DNA from: Trileptium ribeirensis
Lineage: Eukaryota; Nematoda; Enoplea; Enoplida; Thoracostomopsidae
DNA length: 64,000 nt
Direction of reading: 5' to 3'
Assembly: GCA_030248225.1 (NCBI GenBank)
Contig: JASANE010030054.1
Coordinates: forward strand, 39,731 to 103,730
In this document: piece after piece, positions 35,926 to 46,790 of the stretch
Layout of the letters: each line of letters opens with the position of its first letter
Position numbering within the stretch: position 1 is the first letter of the stretch
The notes under the pieces: model-generated
The model's input: only the letters and a program-made list of their open reading frames with translations
Told to the model about the DNA's origin: nothing
Databases searched by the model: none
Translations under genes and position numbers: made by a program

Positions 35926-37267
35926 CTGAAACAATAGGTAAAAGTATTTGGCCTCTGTACATTTGGGAAGGGCACCCTTCAGGTTAAGTGGGGAAATTCC
36001 CCAGGTTAGAGTTGAGAGGGGGTGCAGCGCACTGTCTCCCATGTAAAATTTTGGTGCTGTGGAGAGGCCAGAGCATTAATAATTATTAATATTCGCAAAT
36101 TTATGTATTATAATAATGCATTTACATGGATTTATACGGATGATTTGAATGTAAAATGGCAATAGTGATTACAATTTACTAGTTAATCTTGCCATAAAAG
36201 ACTCTTTGTACAGCTAACTTTTATGTCAAAGTAACTCTTCCAGAAAATCTGAAAACTCAGGTAATACCAACTTTAACCATTTTTAATGCAATTACTGTTG
36301 AGGAGATCGAAACTTTGTACTGTCAACATGTCACGGCCATTATAACTTGTTTCTGAGTTTTTATCATTATAAACTACATTTATTTGATCGATCAAACCAT
36401 AGAATACTAGGCACTGCTGAAGCAGGGGAAAATAAGGGAATCGTCCTACAGAAGATTTTTTGGTATATCTGAATTCAGTTCGACCAGCTGAATTCAATCA
36501 TTATGACCATTCTCAGAAATTTTTCTTTCGATTTTTTAACTCGGAACTAAGGTACGTTAAAAAATCGAAAAAAAATTTTTTTCAATCGAATTTCGAGTTG
36601 TACTAAACCAATCAACGCAGCTCGACGAAGAAACCTAATGATACCAATTTTCGCTCTTTTATATCGCACAGTGATGATTTACTTAAAAAAACTAAAATGC
36701 ACTTACATTTTATATCATAAACCGATATATTCCGGATTTGATGAATCATGACCCGAAATAAATGATCAGCACACTGTTAATCCCATACAAATTCAGCCAG
36801 ATATCTTTAGAACAATCCATTTGGAACATCCCTACGGTCTCGAAAAAACATCGTTAGCCGACCCCATGACCCGTCAATATTCCGGGTGTAAACTTCCGCG
36901 TTATTAGGTTTAGCGAATTTTTACTGGGTTCTCCAAGTTGGGGGGATAGGTCGGGGGTCCACCTGACATTTTCAAGTGCCCCCGGTTCGTGTCCTTGGCA
37001 AAATTTTGGGCTCCCCCGGTTCAGCACCTCTTGGGGAATTTTTATTTCCAATCGGCCCCAAGTACATAAAATTGATAAAAATTTGTACTTAAATTCCTGA
37101 AGCCAAAAATTTTGCAAATTTCGTAAAAATTCGCTTCAAAATCGGTTTTTCTCTCCGTCAACAGCGTTATGATTTTAACCGTTTTTTATGGCAAAATTCT
37201 ACTCGGCAAAATCGGGCGCTCCAGTTAGGAACGAGACGCCCCCGATTGATGAATCCTGGCAAAATTT
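35926..37267. other. Intron sequence
   Basis: At 36054-36070 a ctgtggagaggcca resembles a mutated terminus of the GC-tailed MITE (ctgtggacaggcca), with C- and G-rich sequence next to it, but no second end was found. Nothing coding was identified. A GC-richer patch at 36900-37050 is unclassified. Confidence 0.35.
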
Positions 37268-37772
37268 TCAGAGAATGAAAAGCTCAACTATATTATATGT
37301 ACTAAACCCTTCGTGGATGTATGGTTGCGGTCTCGGCAATCTGACAAACCCATGGATATATGTAACAAAGCTATCAGCGAGTATACGACTTCCTGGGCGG
37401 ACATGCTGACAAATTAAGGGTATAATGACACCAATAGCTCTCTCCGGAACGAGGAATGTGGGCACCTTTGTGTACCGCGTTACAGCAATTCAATTATCCA
37501 GCCTTGTTTCCGAAGAGGCAACCCGCGATTATATTTTTGTCAAAAAAACATTGACTCGTCAATTTCAACTTCAATCCCTGGGCCTCCCAGCATAAGATCT
37601 TAATTGTCCCGTTCATAAACCACAGAAATGTCAAGACAAAATTGTACCTGTCACATACCGCGTGCTCCGAAACGCCAGCTTGATCCACAATGAAACCGCT
37701 CCTTAAACTTCTGATGAAACCAACCATAATCAGAAGAATTTTATCGAGAGGCAGTTTATGATTAAAAAACAA
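37268..37772 (-). pseudogene. Fossil Merlin/IS1016-like DDE transposase
   Basis: Two minus-strand open segments in different frames carry the order expected for this family. 37772-37494 has a KLPLDKILLIMVGFI helix, an HTH-like GVSEHAVCDRYNFV, and a degraded strand QGLKLKLTSQCFFD where the family has its first catalytic acidic residue. 37465-37268 has PERAIGVIIPLICQHVRPGS, then RILADSFVTYIHGF carrying the second acidic residue (Asp after A), then YIHEGFSTYNIVE at the third acidic region. The usual (H/N)-x-x-x-IE ending is visible. Frameshifts and lost catalytic residues make it inactive. No terminal inverted repeats were located. The family name is from motif order; an ISXO2-like (IS1595) relative is the same broad group. 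Confidence 0.65.
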
Positions 37773-38099
37773 AGAATTAATACGAAATGAATATTTTTTC
37801 GACAGTTTTTACTGTCGAACACCGCCTTTTTCAGTTGTCCTGACGCACCATATCACCCCTCTTAGCGATATAGCAAGGGTTCCCACAGTCACATATGACT
37901 ATTACTAATTAACCTCAGTTTAGCAAAGTATTCAATAGTACTATCATAATTTGCCGTTATTTGGCAAACGTCAACAAATTTTACATTTAACTCCCTAATT
38001 TCATGTTGTCCGATAACATTATCTGGTACAATAATATTATATTTCATTATTTTTGGTGTACCGCGGGTAGCCATATTTCAAGTATATCTGAAAAAACTA

Positions 38100-38190
38100 A
38101 ATCTAAGGCTTAGGCTGAGACTACGCCTAAGCCTGGGACTAAGCCTAAGCCTGAGACTAAGCTTAAGCCTGAGACTAAAACTAAGCTGTT
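38100..38190 (+). repeat. 18-bp minisatellite with CTAAGCCTAAGCCT core
   Basis: Units such as ctaagcctgggactaagc, ctaagcctgagactaagc and ttaagcctgagactaaaa are tandemly arranged. Two neighbouring cores contain AAGCCTAAGCCT, reminiscent of the (TTAGGC)n telomere repeat, but the register is broken by the gagact segment. Confidence 0.75.
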
Positions 38191-38759
38191 CTTCGACTAA
38201 ACATTACGCTCCAATGCATCAAACATATCTAACCAAATTTTAAAATATCAATTTTTCGCTTGCGTTCCCAAATGTCTGACTCCATATCTTGTTGCCAGAG
38301 CAACCCAATGAGATATCCTATTCAGACTCTTAGATAGGTCATTGCGTTTTCTATAACATATATCCAGGTTTGAGGCAAACCGACCCATCCAATCAAAAGT
38401 TATTGTCAAAAATGTGAAAAACCAACATCCATATTTTTAAAAAATTTTCGACCCCTGCATTTAGGGCCCCCTATTGAACCCCCTTAAGGAGTTGGAGCCA
38501 TGAAACCTTTTCATGGCTATGAGCAGAAAAACTGACCCATTTGGGGAAGGGGGTACACGATATTAAGCGAAGCTTTTGGGAAAATTTTACCAAAAAATTC
38601 TCTATACCCAAAAAACACAAGAGAAAAGAACAATAAGTTAGCATCATCAGAAGCCTATACCTGAAAAGGGGCGACCCTGGTCTCCAAGAGACCGCCTTTG
38701 GTGGTGAGAGATGATTGGGGGTCCATATGCTATGTAGGCTATACCTGAAAAGATGGTGA

Positions 38760-38815
38760 GACCCTTCCCTGATTTCCCCTTGCTTTCCCTGATTTCCCCT
38801 TGCTTCAGGAGGGTG
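38760..38815 (+). repeat. Two-unit 21-bp direct repeat
   Basis: ttccctgatttccccttgc occurs twice in tandem. On either side, at about 38657 and 38732, the phrase ctatacctgaaaag is itself repeated. This is a local replication-slippage product. Confidence 0.75.
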
Positions 38816-39480
38816 ATTACATACTTCTACGATAAATAGTTCATTACCTATAAGATCTACTTCTGCTACGACAAATTGATTCAACATTCGACGCCTTTAA
38901 TAGTGATAATCCCAATAAATTAAATTAATACAACAATTACTTATTGTTTATTTGCTTATAATACGACGTAAGGGTGCGTTTGATTTACTAAATAAATATA
39001 GTAGAACTATAGATGTAAGTTTTGTATATTTGCTCAATGTCAGAAATTTTTGGATAATTTCTTGTTTTCCCCACAACTCAACTCATATGTGTAGGTTGCG
39101 TTCCAGCTACGCTATCCTTGGTCGATAGCCAGAAATTTGGAAGTTATCAGCACGAATTACCACTTAGAAATTTTTGACTCTATTAGAAAACAATTTCACA
39201 CATTGCTCAGTGAATTTCGAAATCCCATAGTAAATAATACCGATAAATAACGAAACCTAGCAACCTGTTTTATAGTTTTGCTGTTTTATCTTATGTTATC
39301 TATTTTTTGTTTGTTGGCACACTTCAAATCTTACGTTTCAAAACAGATTTAAAATCTTAAGTTTCAAAACAGATTTAATTACTACGCATTAAAAACAGCT
39401 TCTACAAATCAGAAAGGACGCCACGTTCCAAATTTAATTAACAAATCCACACAAAGCTAAGGTTATTATGTTTTCCTTAC

Positions 39481-39990
39481 CGAACCAATAATGGGCTTCG
39501 CTACTATATCTTTGTTCAAATTCCGCGGGTTCGATTCACTCACAGGCGTCTTCGCTTCAACACACTCTTTGATTTCGTGGGCTGATGATACTTCTGTCGC
39601 GAAACCACTATTGCTTTGCTGAGCGCGATTATGATTTTGTGTTGTGCAGCTGCTGGTTGCAGGCGTTGGCAACGAAGATGAGTCCACTGACGGGCTCGAA
39701 ATTGACGCGTCCAGCACCTCAGAAGCACTAGCATTACTGGTATCGGACATATTTGCGTTATATGATTTTACTAGTTTATATTTCTGCTCGTTATCATGAC
39801 TTTGTAATTGATCATGAATGTTTTTTTCGTTATGTACCTTCGATAACAAATTGGCCGCTCGTAAATTCAGTCTCGCTGCCGATTTAACTTTCGGAGAGTT
39901 TGAATCTAAACAGCTTTCCACTGTTGCTGAGTTCAATCTTTTGGTTACCGGAACAGGACAGGAAGAGTTCCTATGCTTCGGCGTAACAAC
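39481..39990 (-). CDS. 510-bp exon (170 codons) of the minus-strand gene
   Basis: An ATGTTTAG acceptor and a TCG|GTAAGG donor enclose 170 open codons, phase 0 at both ends. It begins VVTPKHRNSSCPVPVTKRLN and later contains ARLNLRAANLLSKVHNEKN, followed by a long Ser/Thr/Asn/Gln-rich stretch (SSPSVDSSSLPTPATSS). No globular domain was recognised apart from the possibly helical ARLNLRAANLL region. Composition resembles the 22529-20823 exon, and there is weak similarity of starts (TKRLNSATVES against VKKQNSLTMES). It joins the 41173-41074 exon upstream and 35925-35831 downstream in frame. Confidence 0.7.
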
Positions 39991-40779
39991 CTAAACATGC
40001 AAATTTCGAAAAATAAATTTTAAGCAAGTTCAACAGTCGTCAGACAATGTTATTTCCGTATGGTTGAATTGAAGAATCTGATGATTGAACATCTGTACAA
40101 CTAGTGATGAAATTAAACCCTCGTTAACTAAGCTCTAATGAGTAAACCGCTCATAACATTAGTATCATTTTAAAAGCTTTGCAAATATCATTAGGTAGCA
40201 TCGTTGGACGAGCCATAATAATAATTTTGATAGAAACGTAAAATTACAGATGCTACTATTTTGTAAGTGCTCGGGAATGAGTTTCTTTTGTAATGAAAAT
40301 AGAAATGCTACGTCGGCTTGTTTTAAAAATGCAAAAATCTAATTTGAGACGAAAAAAATATATTCTTAACCCGTGATTTTACCGTGTAACTAAATGAATA
40401 GTTATATGATCGTATTATCAAACTGCATCTAGCATTTCCTTTCCGTAGCGAATGATTTCCGCCAAAAAGACGATCCAAGTGATACCACTGAGATTTCAAT
40501 TATACGCTTGTTAATTTGCTCTAGGCATCAAAAGGATATGGTTGCATTCATTCTAGCGACAGAAATAAGCACTTTTTACTTCGATGGCTTGCAGCTGTAG
40601 TAACCTACTGACATTTTACTAAAAATTCGTTAATGAAGTGAAAACACGACCCTTATTACATTCTAAAACATTACATTCAGTCACGGACAAATTAAAAGCA
40701 GATGCGGACTGAAGCAATTTCGTCCGGATGCGGACGGACGCAATTTCGTAAGCGGTCTAAAAGTTGACAGCTGAAATTG

Positions 40780-40990
40780 TGTCCGGAGGCGGATGGACGC
40801 AATCCCATCGGCTCGCGTCTGACTCCGTGATTGTGCATATTTCTGCTAACGTACGGCTGTGTATATTTTATCCATAAATACAATCCGGAGGCGGATGGAC
40901 GCAATCCCATCGGCCCGCGTCTGACTCCGTGATTGTGCATATTTCTGCTAACGTACGGCTGTGTGTATTATATCCATATCTACAATATCA
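40780..40990 (+). repeat. Recent tandem duplication, unit about 107 bp
   Basis: Two adjacent units share ccggaggcggatggacgcaa, tcccatcgg, ctgactccgtgattgtgcat, and gctaacgtacggctgtg with very few differences. A related ggatgcggacggacgcaa lies just upstream. The duplication sits in the intron below the exon at 41173-41074 and creates the repeated ORF on the minus strand at 40940-40692. Confidence 0.85.
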
Positions 40991-41073
40991 ATGCATACGT
41001 GTTGCAATGGTTGGGTTACCGTCTCAATGCAACATCCCAACGAAACAACACAACACAGTGTAGAAACGCTTAC

Positions 41074-41173
41074 CGACGGAAACGATAGCATTACATCATT
41101 AGCATTTGGCTTCTTCTGCGATGCCTTTACTTCATCATCAGTGCTATCATCAGCGGCAAACAATTCCTTGTCC
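41074..41173 (-). CDS. 100-bp exon of the minus-strand gene, most upstream exon supported
   Basis: A TTTACAG acceptor and a TCG|GTAAGCG donor enclose exactly 100 bases. The exon begins with one base completing a split codon and ends in phase 0, joining 39990. The peptide KELFAADDSTDDEVKASQKK, then PNANDVMLSFPS, is acidic followed by Lys-rich. It matches the 32198-32099 exon in length, phases and start. A preceding exon leaving two bases must exist upstream; none was found with confidence up to the retrotransposon, so the 5' end (where LEDGF/HDGF relatives carry a PWWP domain) is missing from view. Confidence 0.65.
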
Positions 41174-41689
41174 CTGTAAAGAGTTAAACATGAAAAGATA
41201 ATATATATAAGCCTACAAATCTACAAGGCGTCAAAAAGTATGGCCATTTTAAATTAAGTCAGCACAGCCTGATGTAGCATTTTGGAATTTGTTCAAAGAT
41301 ACAGTAACTGTGTAAGAAAATTTTTTGTGCTGTCTTTGTAACGCAAAATTCGTAATTACAGTGACGGGTTTAGGAAATCTTTTTTTCAGAATCTTACGCA
41401 AAAATAAACTTAGCAGCGTCTTCTAATTATCCCATTTCATCATTGTTGCGTTAGTGAACGACCTCTAGCCAACAGTAAACAAGATATATTCTGATTGCGA
41501 ACACCAAATGGTTTGTGAAAAAAATTCGAGCGTACCAAAAATCAAAATCACAGATACATTTATCAAAATTAAGCAAGATCGTCAGAGTATAAACAATATC
41601 CAATCCTTCTTTATCGTGACAAGGTCCATTTGTGGCAAACCATTGTAAGCCCAAAATGCCAAAAAAACTCTATCAAACTATTATATGGG

Positions 41690-41900
41690 TCAAAGACTGC
41701 GTCGTCTGACTAATGGCCACAAATGTATAATGCGTAACTTAACTTCAGGCGCGAAGACAGAGGTTGTTCTTTGAGCAAAATCATAAACTGAGTTGTTCAA
41801 AAATTCGCGCTTTTCTGTCATAGCTAGTTGCGGTTTATCGAACGCTAATAAGAGGCCCGAACTTTGTGAAGGCAATATGGCTACGCGTTCATTTCCACAT
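41690..41900 (-). other. Coding-like open segment, unassigned
   Basis: A minus-strand frame reads SGLLLAFDKPQLAMTEKREF, then LNNSVYDFAQRTTSVFAPEV, ending at a stop after HLWPLV. It is more protein-like than its surroundings, but acceptable splice sites in a phase that links to the exon at 41173 were not found. It may be a transposon fragment or a separate gene remnant. Confidence 0.2.
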
Positions 41901-44079
41901 TTAGGTTACTCTGCATTCATTAAATCTCACGCTGAATCATACAGCGACGCAGCGCTCTAGGAGCATACAAAAGCGTATGCAATCAAGAAACATGAAGTAT
42001 GTATTCGCAGACAGTAAAATGTAATGGTACTTCTAAAATAGCGAGAGGGAACAACTACACCTACTTATATCTACAAATCCGACGCCGAAAAGGCATACAT
42101 AACAGTAATAGCGATTTGCGAGCGCTCATAGGCTTAATACCGTTAAATGAACAATCGAACTACTGTGCGTACCTAATGTTACGCATAATATTAGAGCCAT
42201 AAGCTGGCAAAACAGAAGCCATGCTGAATCTGACACATAAAAGCAAAATAATTGAATTTTCAGATAATTTAGTGATATTGTAACAGCTTAAAATGATGCA
42301 ATTCATTTATTTTTTGTTCATAATCACAAAAGAACGATGAAATATGTGCCCCACCAGTATTAATTATGATTTCCACAAAAGCAGATTTTTATAAAATATG
42401 AACTAATAATTACAATTATGTCACAAAAAATGCTACAAATCCTCTTGGTATCGCTAAGAGTCCCAAAAACCGTGATGTTACGATCTTGCAGAAGCCAATG
42501 TCAACGTAAATTAACCATAACTTTCATGCACAATTCAGATAAAAGTCAAACTTACAATGTACAAGCTGTGAAACAGCGAGAGGGTGTATTTTCATTCATT
42601 TTCCATTATGTGTATTTTGCTGTATTGTAGTTTTTTGTGTATCTTGTTATAAAATTAAAATTTATGTGTTTCCGCGGTTTTATATATGTAACAGGAGTGA
42701 CGCTACTGCATTACGCACTTCCACAACGTAATGCCCTAACGACCCCGGCTATCGTAACCTCGAGGGCGGACCTAATGGGTTCTAATGTCTAATTCGGGCC
42801 AGTCCCAGGAGACTACGGAGCTTCGCTTCATAGGATGTGTTCTGATCCTGCCGGACGGGTTGCGCCCGTAGCCTAAGCGGTACTACCTTTGATGTCCCTA
42901 GGGAATTTGGCTCCGCCACATGCTTTCATGCCAAAGAGACCATACCAATATTCCCTATCGTCTTTCCACTGGAAGTGTGTTTTAGTTGAATTTTTCTTTT
43001 CTACTTTACTGAACGATTAATAATTTATTTAGCCAGTGGGACAAATCCCTAGACGTTTAATGTCGGATGGCTTGTGGTCTCTTAGTTTTGGGCGTTCAGC
43101 GAAGGTTTTGGTCTTAGGCAAATTTTCCTCAGTCGCACGAGTCGTACTCATACCATAATAACACAACTAGTAATACAATTGGGAATCGACGAGTCACACT
43201 AAGGTTTGCTTCTTCTGTGCGTGTGTGTCAAACCTGAACGTGGGTCGACGATTGGAGTGACGGATTTCAAACCCATTTCAGTACATATATCGCTACCATT
43301 GGTCAATAAAACACAGGAACACGGTTGAATTTTGATTGAGTATTTATTGATAAGCCAAACTCATATACAGACATTAGCATATTGTACGGGAAAATACAAC
43401 AGAGACTATGCCGAAGAAATAGTACGCTAATTTGGGAAAAAGTCGGACGGACAACAAATGAGCGTCTTGGAGTCATCGCCTTTTTCATGGGACACTCACA
43501 GCTGATTCAAATTACGACGAGAGCTACTAGATCTTGCTACTGACAGCTGAGCTTACCTTACTCGAAAACGGGACGAGAAGTAGCTATAAAGCATAACGTA
43601 ATTGTCAGTGAGTTATCGAGGCGCCATTCGAGTAACTACTACTCGGGTACTCCGGTTAAGCAATTGGTTCAGGTAAAGCTATAGGCGGCAACACAACGGG
43701 GAATTCGGTTATATGGATTCAAAGCGTATACGACAATAACGCTGGGATTCCCTGATTTTGCTCATCTTAATCAGCGGCTAAGGTACACGATAAGTGAATA
43801 TTGATAGACACCAGTCGGTAGTGGAACTACATTTGTGAGCGGATCTTGGGCTGTGGCATTACGAATGTACTCAATTTTATGTTCTTGTCACTACATTGCA
43901 TAGGGCATGGGGCTTTATCATTGGTAAGAATATTATATTTGAATTCTTCGACCCAAAAAACCCTATAGCGGTTTGATCGAAACGACTCTATTTCAATAAA
44001 TAATACAAATATTGCAAAATTCTCTATTTTAGCTGTATAAAATTAATTAATTAGCTGATTACTAATTAACCACTCAAAA
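41901..44079. other. Non-coding stretch
   Basis: A GC-richer patch at 42710-42960 is unlike its AT-rich neighbours and may be a decayed repeat. No gene was recognised. Confidence 0.35.
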
Positions 44080-44275
44080 ATTTTTAATCCCAAATATCAG
44101 GTGCACACTCTGACATGATAGGCTTCCAAACAAAAAAAGTTTTTTTAAAATCCGTTCAGTGATTCTTGAGATCCGTCGGACCTAACGAACGAACGGACGG
44201 ACATCGACCTTTTTACTCCCAGACAGAAAATAAAAACGCTTCGCTCGGCTTCGCCGAGCTCCGCTCAATAATATA
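44080..44275 (+). repeat. Transposon tail with dyad-rich end
   Basis: A gttcagtgattcttgagatc..gacctaac-gaacgaacggacggacat segment is followed by aataaaaacgcttcgctcggcttcgccgagctccgctc. The latter contains a GCTCGGC-TTC-GCCGAGC hairpin (about 44242-44258). Tails of this style (a ttcttgagatc phrase, then gacggac repeats) are common at the 3' side of several invertebrate transposon groups. The R1 copies end with a comparable atatggccgatcac..cagacgg phrase. Confidence 0.5.
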
Positions 44276-46164
44276 ACAGTGAATGGATTAAAATACGGCA
44301 AGTTATAACAAATCAACAAGGGTGCGGTTAAACAATCGATACGGATACAATACAGATTTATACAGGTGCAAGTCTGTGGACACGTTGGGTACGACTCCTA
44401 ATTTCAAGTGCGAAGGCGTAACGCTCTCGTTCCTACACGCATACCAGAATAGATTCATAATTGACGGGGCGAGATTTCTCCTAATTGGCTTAGAGGTCCC
44501 GGTAAGAAAGGTCCCGATTGGGACCGTATTTCCTAACTTTTCAGAGTTTACAACTGCACAAATGCACTAAAATTATTATTAAGGTTTACTATGTGTTGTG
44601 TACATTAATTGTAGTTTATCAACAGTAGGAAAATTAATATTTCGCCTTGACAGCCAAATTTTTACATTTTTAGAAGACGCTGGATCGAGCTGGATCCAGG
44701 GAAAGGTGCTAAATTATCGATTTTGGGTCCAAATCGGGGTTTGCGAAGGGCCTTCGTTTGCATTCATCTCGGCGGAACGATGGTCTAAATTCCTACGGAC
44801 GGTTGAAACCGAAGGAGTTAAGAAAAGATATCTTAAACACGGCGCTTAGACGTACTAATTCGGGTTGTCCATGTCATAATCTCAGTTTACTGGGTGGCAC
44901 TCGATTCGTTTACGGCGTATATTTACTTGGTCTATTCGAGGGTTCCAAACGGATTCTGCCAGCACTTACGGAATGGTTGGAGGCGTTGCCATCGTCTTCA
45001 ATTTTCGTTACTTAAAATTGTCGTACAAACCTAACTCGACATTCGTAAGCAATTTTACTAATTTGATCCGGTTCGAAGGTATAACTTTTAGGTCATCCAT
45101 CTTGACAAAAGAAATGTATTACTTAACAGCTAGGTACGGAAAGCTATATAAGGGTAGGCAAATTTGGAGCTGAAGTCTTAATACGTCCTACGTTGGACTT
45201 CTTAATTTTGGGAACTAAATACTTGTTTGATCTCTAGTCAACGCGAGTCATGCTACGCTTGAGCAAGCGACTGGGTCACTGCCGAAGCAATGAACCGCTC
45301 TGGGGCTATTCCCAATTTCTACGAGCTCACGTGGGTTAAACTGCATAGTTTGTGCAACTGATTTCTCTGCTAGTGGTATGTTTTACTCGGTCTCTCAACC
45401 TAGAAGTCTTTACATCACATTCGTGAATCGCTCTTCATCGCCACGACGCGACGATACTAGCATGTGACGGGGGACGTCCCTATTGTATGATACAAGTAAA
45501 ACCTATGCGTCCAATTGATCTGTGCAAATTGGGCGGTTATACCTTATAATTATACAAAATTTTATGACAACTTCAGGGCATAGGGGCAAGGGTTAAATTG
45601 GTGTTCAGCTAAAAAAAATTTGTTTGGGAATAAAATTATCGGTAGCGATGCCATCGGGACTATCCTAAAGCTATTAGAGCGTTTGCCATATCGGCTCGAA
45701 AACGGCCCTGGAAAAGAACTCATTTGTTACTAAAATTCACTAGTGTTTCTAATGGTTCCTACTCGATGAAAATGAGTCCGTAAACGATAGATCCGGTTGT
45801 CGGTACAACCAAACAAATTCACCTGCTAAATTTCACTCGGTTCATATCCCTAACCTGCTCGTTTTTCTCGATTTCGACCGAGATTTCCAGGTTGATGTAT
45901 CCAAGGGCTGGTGTAAACCTATAATTTCGAATTCCTCAATAATTTGCCAGCCTTTCTCTGTGAAATTTTGCACACGGGCTGGGTCCGACCTAATGATTCA
46001 TTTTATTAGGATCGGGTCAACGGTCCTCACAAAAATTGATCCGTCGGGCCGGGACCCGGTAGACACGATATCGCATTTAGCGATATCGACAAAGTTTATA
46101 CACAAAAATTTGCCGTTCCTAATCAAATATACAACGCTGGTAAATTTGATGTTTCTTATATGAC

Positions 46165-46208
46165 GGCAGCGTATCAGAGCTTCGCGTCTCTGATACAGTC
46201 GTGCTGCC
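46165..46208. other. Bipartite 15-bp stem hairpin
   Basis: GGCAGC-GTATCAGAG, an 8-nt loop (cttcgcgt), then CTCTGATAC, a 6-nt bulge and GCTGCC. All 15 pairs are perfect, which is unlikely by chance, and it lies inside the unclassified region. Confidence 0.75.
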
Positions 46209-46333
46209 TTGATGTGACTATACAGAGAAAGGGAAATATAAAGCTGAATTATACTGAAAATACGTGCTAATGCTAAACCGAAACCTACTTATGAAACTGT
46301 ATATACTGCGAGGAAATCCATGAAATTTGTGTA

Positions 46334-46365
46334 GACCCTGAGCGGCTTTTACGCTGCTCGGGTCC
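46334..46365. other. Hairpin GACCCTGAGCGGC / GCTGCTCGGGTC
   Basis: An imperfect stem of about 12 pairs surrounds a ttttac loop. It is the second of two strong hairpins within 200 bp. Confidence 0.65.
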
Positions 46366-46479
46366 ATATTTTTCATAATTTCTGAACAGGCAACAGCTTT
46401 GCCGGGCTTAATAGTGCAAATAGAAAGCCTAAGGGGCCTCTGTTTGTAGAGTAAAAATCGTCAAAATTCCTGGAAGGAA

Positions 46480-46790
46480 TTTTGTGTTATTAATGATTGA
46501 AATTTTAGGTAGGGGCGGACCCCTGTTGGGTCGTCGGGTTTATGATTCCGACGCGATATTGTCGAGTTTTAGGGTGGTGTGCGGTGGCAGATACTCCTAC
46601 GAAGAAACGGCCAAAGTTTCAACAAAATTCTTGGAGATAATCTTTAAATATTCCAAATTTACTTTTTGGTGGGGGCAAGCTCCTTCAGGGTCGTCGGATT
46701 TGTGTTTCCGACGCGATAACCAAGAGTCTTATGAACTAAATCAACAGGGGATCCTTACGGACTTCCGGGTAAAATTTCAGCCAAATTCCT
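46480..46790 (+). repeat. Two-unit degenerate duplication, spacing about 155 bp
   Basis: gggtcgtcgggtttatgatt plus ccgacgcgata at about 46528 matches gggtcgtcggatttgtgttt plus ccgacgcgata at about 46689. Each is preceded by an aattc(c/t)tgga block and a g-rich ggtggggg/taggggcgga segment. Confidence 0.65.

Larger units (their letters stand above)
37773..39480. other. Intron sequence
   Basis: This contains the two short minisatellites listed separately and a minus-strand open segment at 38887-38471 (EVDLIGNELFIVEV) that overlaps one of them. No gene is supported. Confidence 0.35.

Noticed and set aside
36042..36075. A fourth copy of the GC-tailed MITE upstream of the exon at 35925
   Set aside because: Only one degenerate end (ctgtggagaggcca) is visible, with no matching second end or internal blocks.
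40692..40940. Minus-strand ORF with repeated HNHGVRR-PMGLRPSASG peptide
   Set aside because: The peptide repeat is only the translation of the 107-bp DNA duplication; there are no splice sites or codon signals.
43550..43600. A 27-28 bp micro-exon that could precede the exon at 41173
   Set aside because: The phase works in one reading, but the acceptor is weak and the segment too short to separate from chance.
45060..45075. ggttcgaa as a tRNA T-arm
   Set aside because: No matching acceptor, D or anticodon arms lie around it; no tRNA gene was found anywhere in the window.
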